Assembly (NCBI GenBank): GCA_002700845.1
Contig: PAFA01000028.1
Coordinates: 1-50,862, forward strand
Direction: 5' to 3'
DNA length: 50,862 bases
DNA from: Phycisphaerae bacterium
GTDB taxonomy: Bacteria; Planctomycetota; Phycisphaerae; Phycisphaerales; SM1A02
Shown: one piece after another, positions 49,370 to 50,862 of the stretch
Layout: every line of letters starts with the position of its first letter
Numbering within the stretch: position 1 is the stretch's first letter
Program-made: the position numbers and the translations under genes
The notes under the pieces: model-generated
Told to the model about the DNA's origin: nothing
What the model saw: the letters and a program-made list of their open reading frames with translations, nothing else
The model's database searches: none

Positions 49370-50032
49370 ATGAACACCACTCAAACCATCGCTCTCGCTA
49401 CCGCTTCTTTCATCACCACCATCTCGGCCGCTTCGACCAGCATCATCACGTGCATTGACTTCGAAGATCTTTCAGCCGGGACGCTGTATACCCCAGTGAG
49501 TAATTTTGTCACGGGCAATATTGATGTCGCGGTCATCCCGCATCCAATGGGCACTGCTTTCCAAGCTGAGGTTGTGACCACAGTTCCTGCACCAATGGGA
49601 AGTGGCAATCGACTTTGGACCAACAATGTTGCCGCAGAGTTTTTCTCGGCCTCATCAGGGTATGGCTTGGCCACAGGGGCAAGCTTTAAGTACGCCTACA
49701 TGGGAGGTGCGAATTACCTTGAGGTGAATGGATTCCCAATCACCCCATCCATGTGGAATAACTTTGGACCTTTGTCTGGCTCGTCCTTCATGACCAGTCT
49801 TGGCCCGGTGACCATCTCGGTTCTTGAAGGGGGCGTTCCTGGCGGATTTGTCGGCCAACTCGAAATCACCGGTGACATTGAGCGCTTCAAGGTGGCCGGT
49901 CAAGAACTTTGGCTTGATGATGTCTGCTTTGAGTACCCCCTGGCTGCAGCAATGGTCGCAGGTGATGCTGACGGCGATGGCAAAGTCAACTTTGCTGACA
50001 TCCTTAGCGTCCTGAACAACTGGGGTCCCTGA
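49370..50032 (+). CDS. Secreted protein with single dockerin-like repeat, paralog A
   Basis: A 220-residue exported protein. Residues 1-21 are a signal peptide (MNTTQTIALATASFITTISAA). The beta-rich body starts CIDFEDLSAGTLY and contains the landmarks NNVAAEF, LEVNGF, FGPLSGSSF, ITGDIERFKVAGQELWLDDVCFEYP. The C-terminal ~24 residues hold one calcium-loop repeat, GDADGDGKVNFADILSVLNNWGP, i.e. half of a standard dockerin. AAGGA precedes the ATG with good spacing; an in-frame longer start runs into the atpG terminator. It has a paralog immediately downstream sharing the same order of motifs. Function unknown. Confidence 0.8.
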   Translation: MNTTQTIALATASFITTISAASTSIITCIDFEDLSAGTLYTPVSNFVTGNIDVAVIPHPMGTAFQAEVVTTVPAPMGSGNRLWTNNVAAEFFSASSGYGLATGASFKYAYMGGANYLEVNGFPITPSMWNNFGPLSGSSFMTSLGPVTISVLEGGVPGGFVGQLEITGDIERFKVAGQELWLDDVCFEYPLAAAMVAGDADGDGKVNFADILSVLNNWGP

Positions 50033-50064
50033 CGCGTTCACGTCTTCACAATCATTCCTCCACG

Positions 50065-50090
50065 GCCTCCCTTCGGGGAGGCTTTTTTTT
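50065..50090 (+). terminator. Rho-independent terminator of paralog A
   Basis: A 7-bp stem GCCTCCC/GGGAGGC closed by a UUCG tetraloop is followed by eight T residues, 32 bases after the stop codon. Confidence 0.95.
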
Positions 50091-50098
50091 AATCACTC

Positions 50099-50141
50099 TG
50101 GCGGAGTAGATGGATCTTTTACGCCGTGTTCTCTGAGCCCA
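50099..50141 (+). promoter_or_regulatory. Conserved leader element, copy 2
   Basis: The same blocks as at 49277-49319: TGGCGGAGTA, CGCYGTGTT and TGAGCCCA with the same spacing. It starts eight bases after the T-run of the preceding terminator and ends 42 bases before the ATG at 50184. Confidence 0.6.
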
Positions 50142-50183
50142 TTAGGGGTCATGAACCAACCAGCAACCCAAAGGAAATTCACC

Positions 50184-50843
50184 ATGCAACGCATCACTTC
50201 TTCAGTCCTTACCTTTTCCGTAACCTTGGCGACCGCGGCGACCGCGGGACCGACCGTGTGCTTGGACTTCCAAGATCTTGCCGTCGGGGCCACATACAAC
50301 ATTGGAGACACCTTCTCAACCAATGGCATCAATGCTGAAGTGTTCCCCCACGCGGGTGACGCCCAGGCCAAGATTGAGGTGTACGGCTTGGCCGGTACTG
50401 GTCATGAGATGTATCCAAACAATGTCGCGGTCGAGTTTGACGCAACTTCTTCTGGTCTTGGTCATGCCGTTCGCGCCAAGTTTGATTACTGGGAAGGTGG
50501 CGGCATCAACGTCATGGAGGTCAATGGCAGCGTGATCAGCTTTCCTAACTTCTTTGATTTTGGGCCACTCAACGGAAGCACCTGGCCTTCGGCTCTGGGC
50601 AACGTCACGCTCAATGTCACAGAGTCTCCAACCACTGGCGGGTTTCTAGGCACCGTGGAGATTGTGGGCGACATCAAGAGTCTTCGAGTTGGTGGCCAAG
50701 AGCTGGTGATCGACAATGTCTGCTTTGAGTACCCTGAAACAAACAACGCTCAGTGCTGTGAGGGTGATTCCAACCAGGATGGCCAAGTCAATTTCCAGGA
50801 TTTGATCTCGGTTATCAGCAACTGGGGCAGTCAGTGCCCTTGA
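50184..50843 (+). CDS. Secreted protein with single dockerin-like repeat, paralog B
   Basis: A 219-residue exported protein with signal peptide MQRITSSVLTFSVTLATAATA. The body parallels paralog A: CLDFQDLAVGATY, NNVAVEF, MEVNGSV, FGPLNGSTW, IVGDIKSLRVGGQELVIDNVCFEYP. The C-terminal tail is one calcium-loop repeat, GDSNQDGQVNFQDLISVISNWG, flanked by cysteines (QCCEG and SQCP) that could staple it. AAGGAA eight bases before the ATG sets the start; an ATG 33 bases earlier has no support. It is the second of a tandem pair, each with its own leader element. The function of the globular part is unknown. Confidence 0.8.
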   Translation: MQRITSSVLTFSVTLATAATAGPTVCLDFQDLAVGATYNIGDTFSTNGINAEVFPHAGDAQAKIEVYGLAGTGHEMYPNNVAVEFDATSSGLGHAVRAKFDYWEGGGINVMEVNGSVISFPNFFDFGPLNGSTWPSALGNVTLNVTESPTTGGFLGTVEIVGDIKSLRVGGQELVIDNVCFEYPETNNAQCCEGDSNQDGQVNFQDLISVISNWGSQCP

Positions 50844-50862
50844 TGGAACCACGGATTCAAAC

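Noticed and set aside
1-50862. Mobile elements, prophage, CRISPR arrays, toxin-antitoxin or restriction systems
   Set aside because: No transposase, integrase, phage structural gene, direct-repeat array, methylase or toxin pair is visible. Nearly all the sequence is accounted for by core-type genes.

Overview
The window looks like chromosomal core sequence from a planctomycete of the class Phycisphaerae, probably marine and possibly from a metagenome. The main pointers are secreted proteins ending in a short dockerin-like calcium-loop tail (GD.DG.G.V.F.DLL..L..W), a giant tricorn-type protease, ResB/CcsA cytochrome c maturation, a ThiD2-ThiE fusion and LptB (outer membrane). The taxon is inferred from gene content only. 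Gene density is very high: no gap exceeds about 190 bases, many genes overlap, and GTG or TTG starts are common. I see no tRNA, rRNA, IS element, prophage or CRISPR array.

Layout. 1-4584 (minus): a 2-oxoacid dehydrogenase operon (acyl-CoA dehydrogenase, E1 alpha, E1 beta, and E2 cut by the window edge). 4666-7500: dihydrofolate reductase, a small lipoprotein on the other strand, tRNA-dihydrouridine synthase and a dienelactone-hydrolase-like enzyme. 7511-11407 (minus): a tricorn-type protease with an unusual tandem insert. 11504-12580: purM. 12603-24360 (minus): ArfB, a metallo-hydrolase, transketolase, DnaN, a zinc-ribbon membrane protein, citrate synthase, a dockerin-tailed secreted protein, a secreted peptidylarginine/agmatine-deiminase-like enzyme, and an antiporter fused to TrkA-N and PTS-EIIA domains. 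24397-26820: glycosylasparaginase-type Ntn hydrolase, a free-standing DsbD-alpha-like protein and a redoxin. 27351-33489: 3-hydroxyacyl-CoA dehydrogenase, ResB, CcsA and a DUF2314 protein. 33486-36558 (minus): tpiA, secG, yicC and a kinase-like phosphotransferase. 36670-41072: alaS, a TIM-barrel sugar isomerase-like protein and tmk. 41033-43925 (minus): lptB with three unrecognised genes. 43958-50843: low-molecular-weight tyrosine phosphatase, rpiB, leucyl aminopeptidase (minus), thiD2-thiE, a PhnP-like hydrolase, an isolated atpG, and two tandem paralogous secreted proteins.

Most genes are housekeeping. The observations most worth a second look are: (1) a 43-base element with conserved spacing in front of both tandem secreted paralogs, although the surrounding DNA has diverged; (2) about ten transcription-unit-leading genes with a TAnnnT -10-like hexamer ending only 5-10 bases before the start codon and mostly no Shine-Dalgarno sequence, which suggests leaderless mRNAs; (3) an atpG gene away from any other ATP synthase gene; (4) the secreted deiminase-like enzyme translationally coupled to the antiporter-EIIA fusion; (5) the tricorn protease insert; (6) a compact lptB operon with three unknown proteins; (7) repeated 3' overlap of convergent genes, including a terminator encoded inside the opposing coding sequence. 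I did not find a clear, complete new defence or mobile system.
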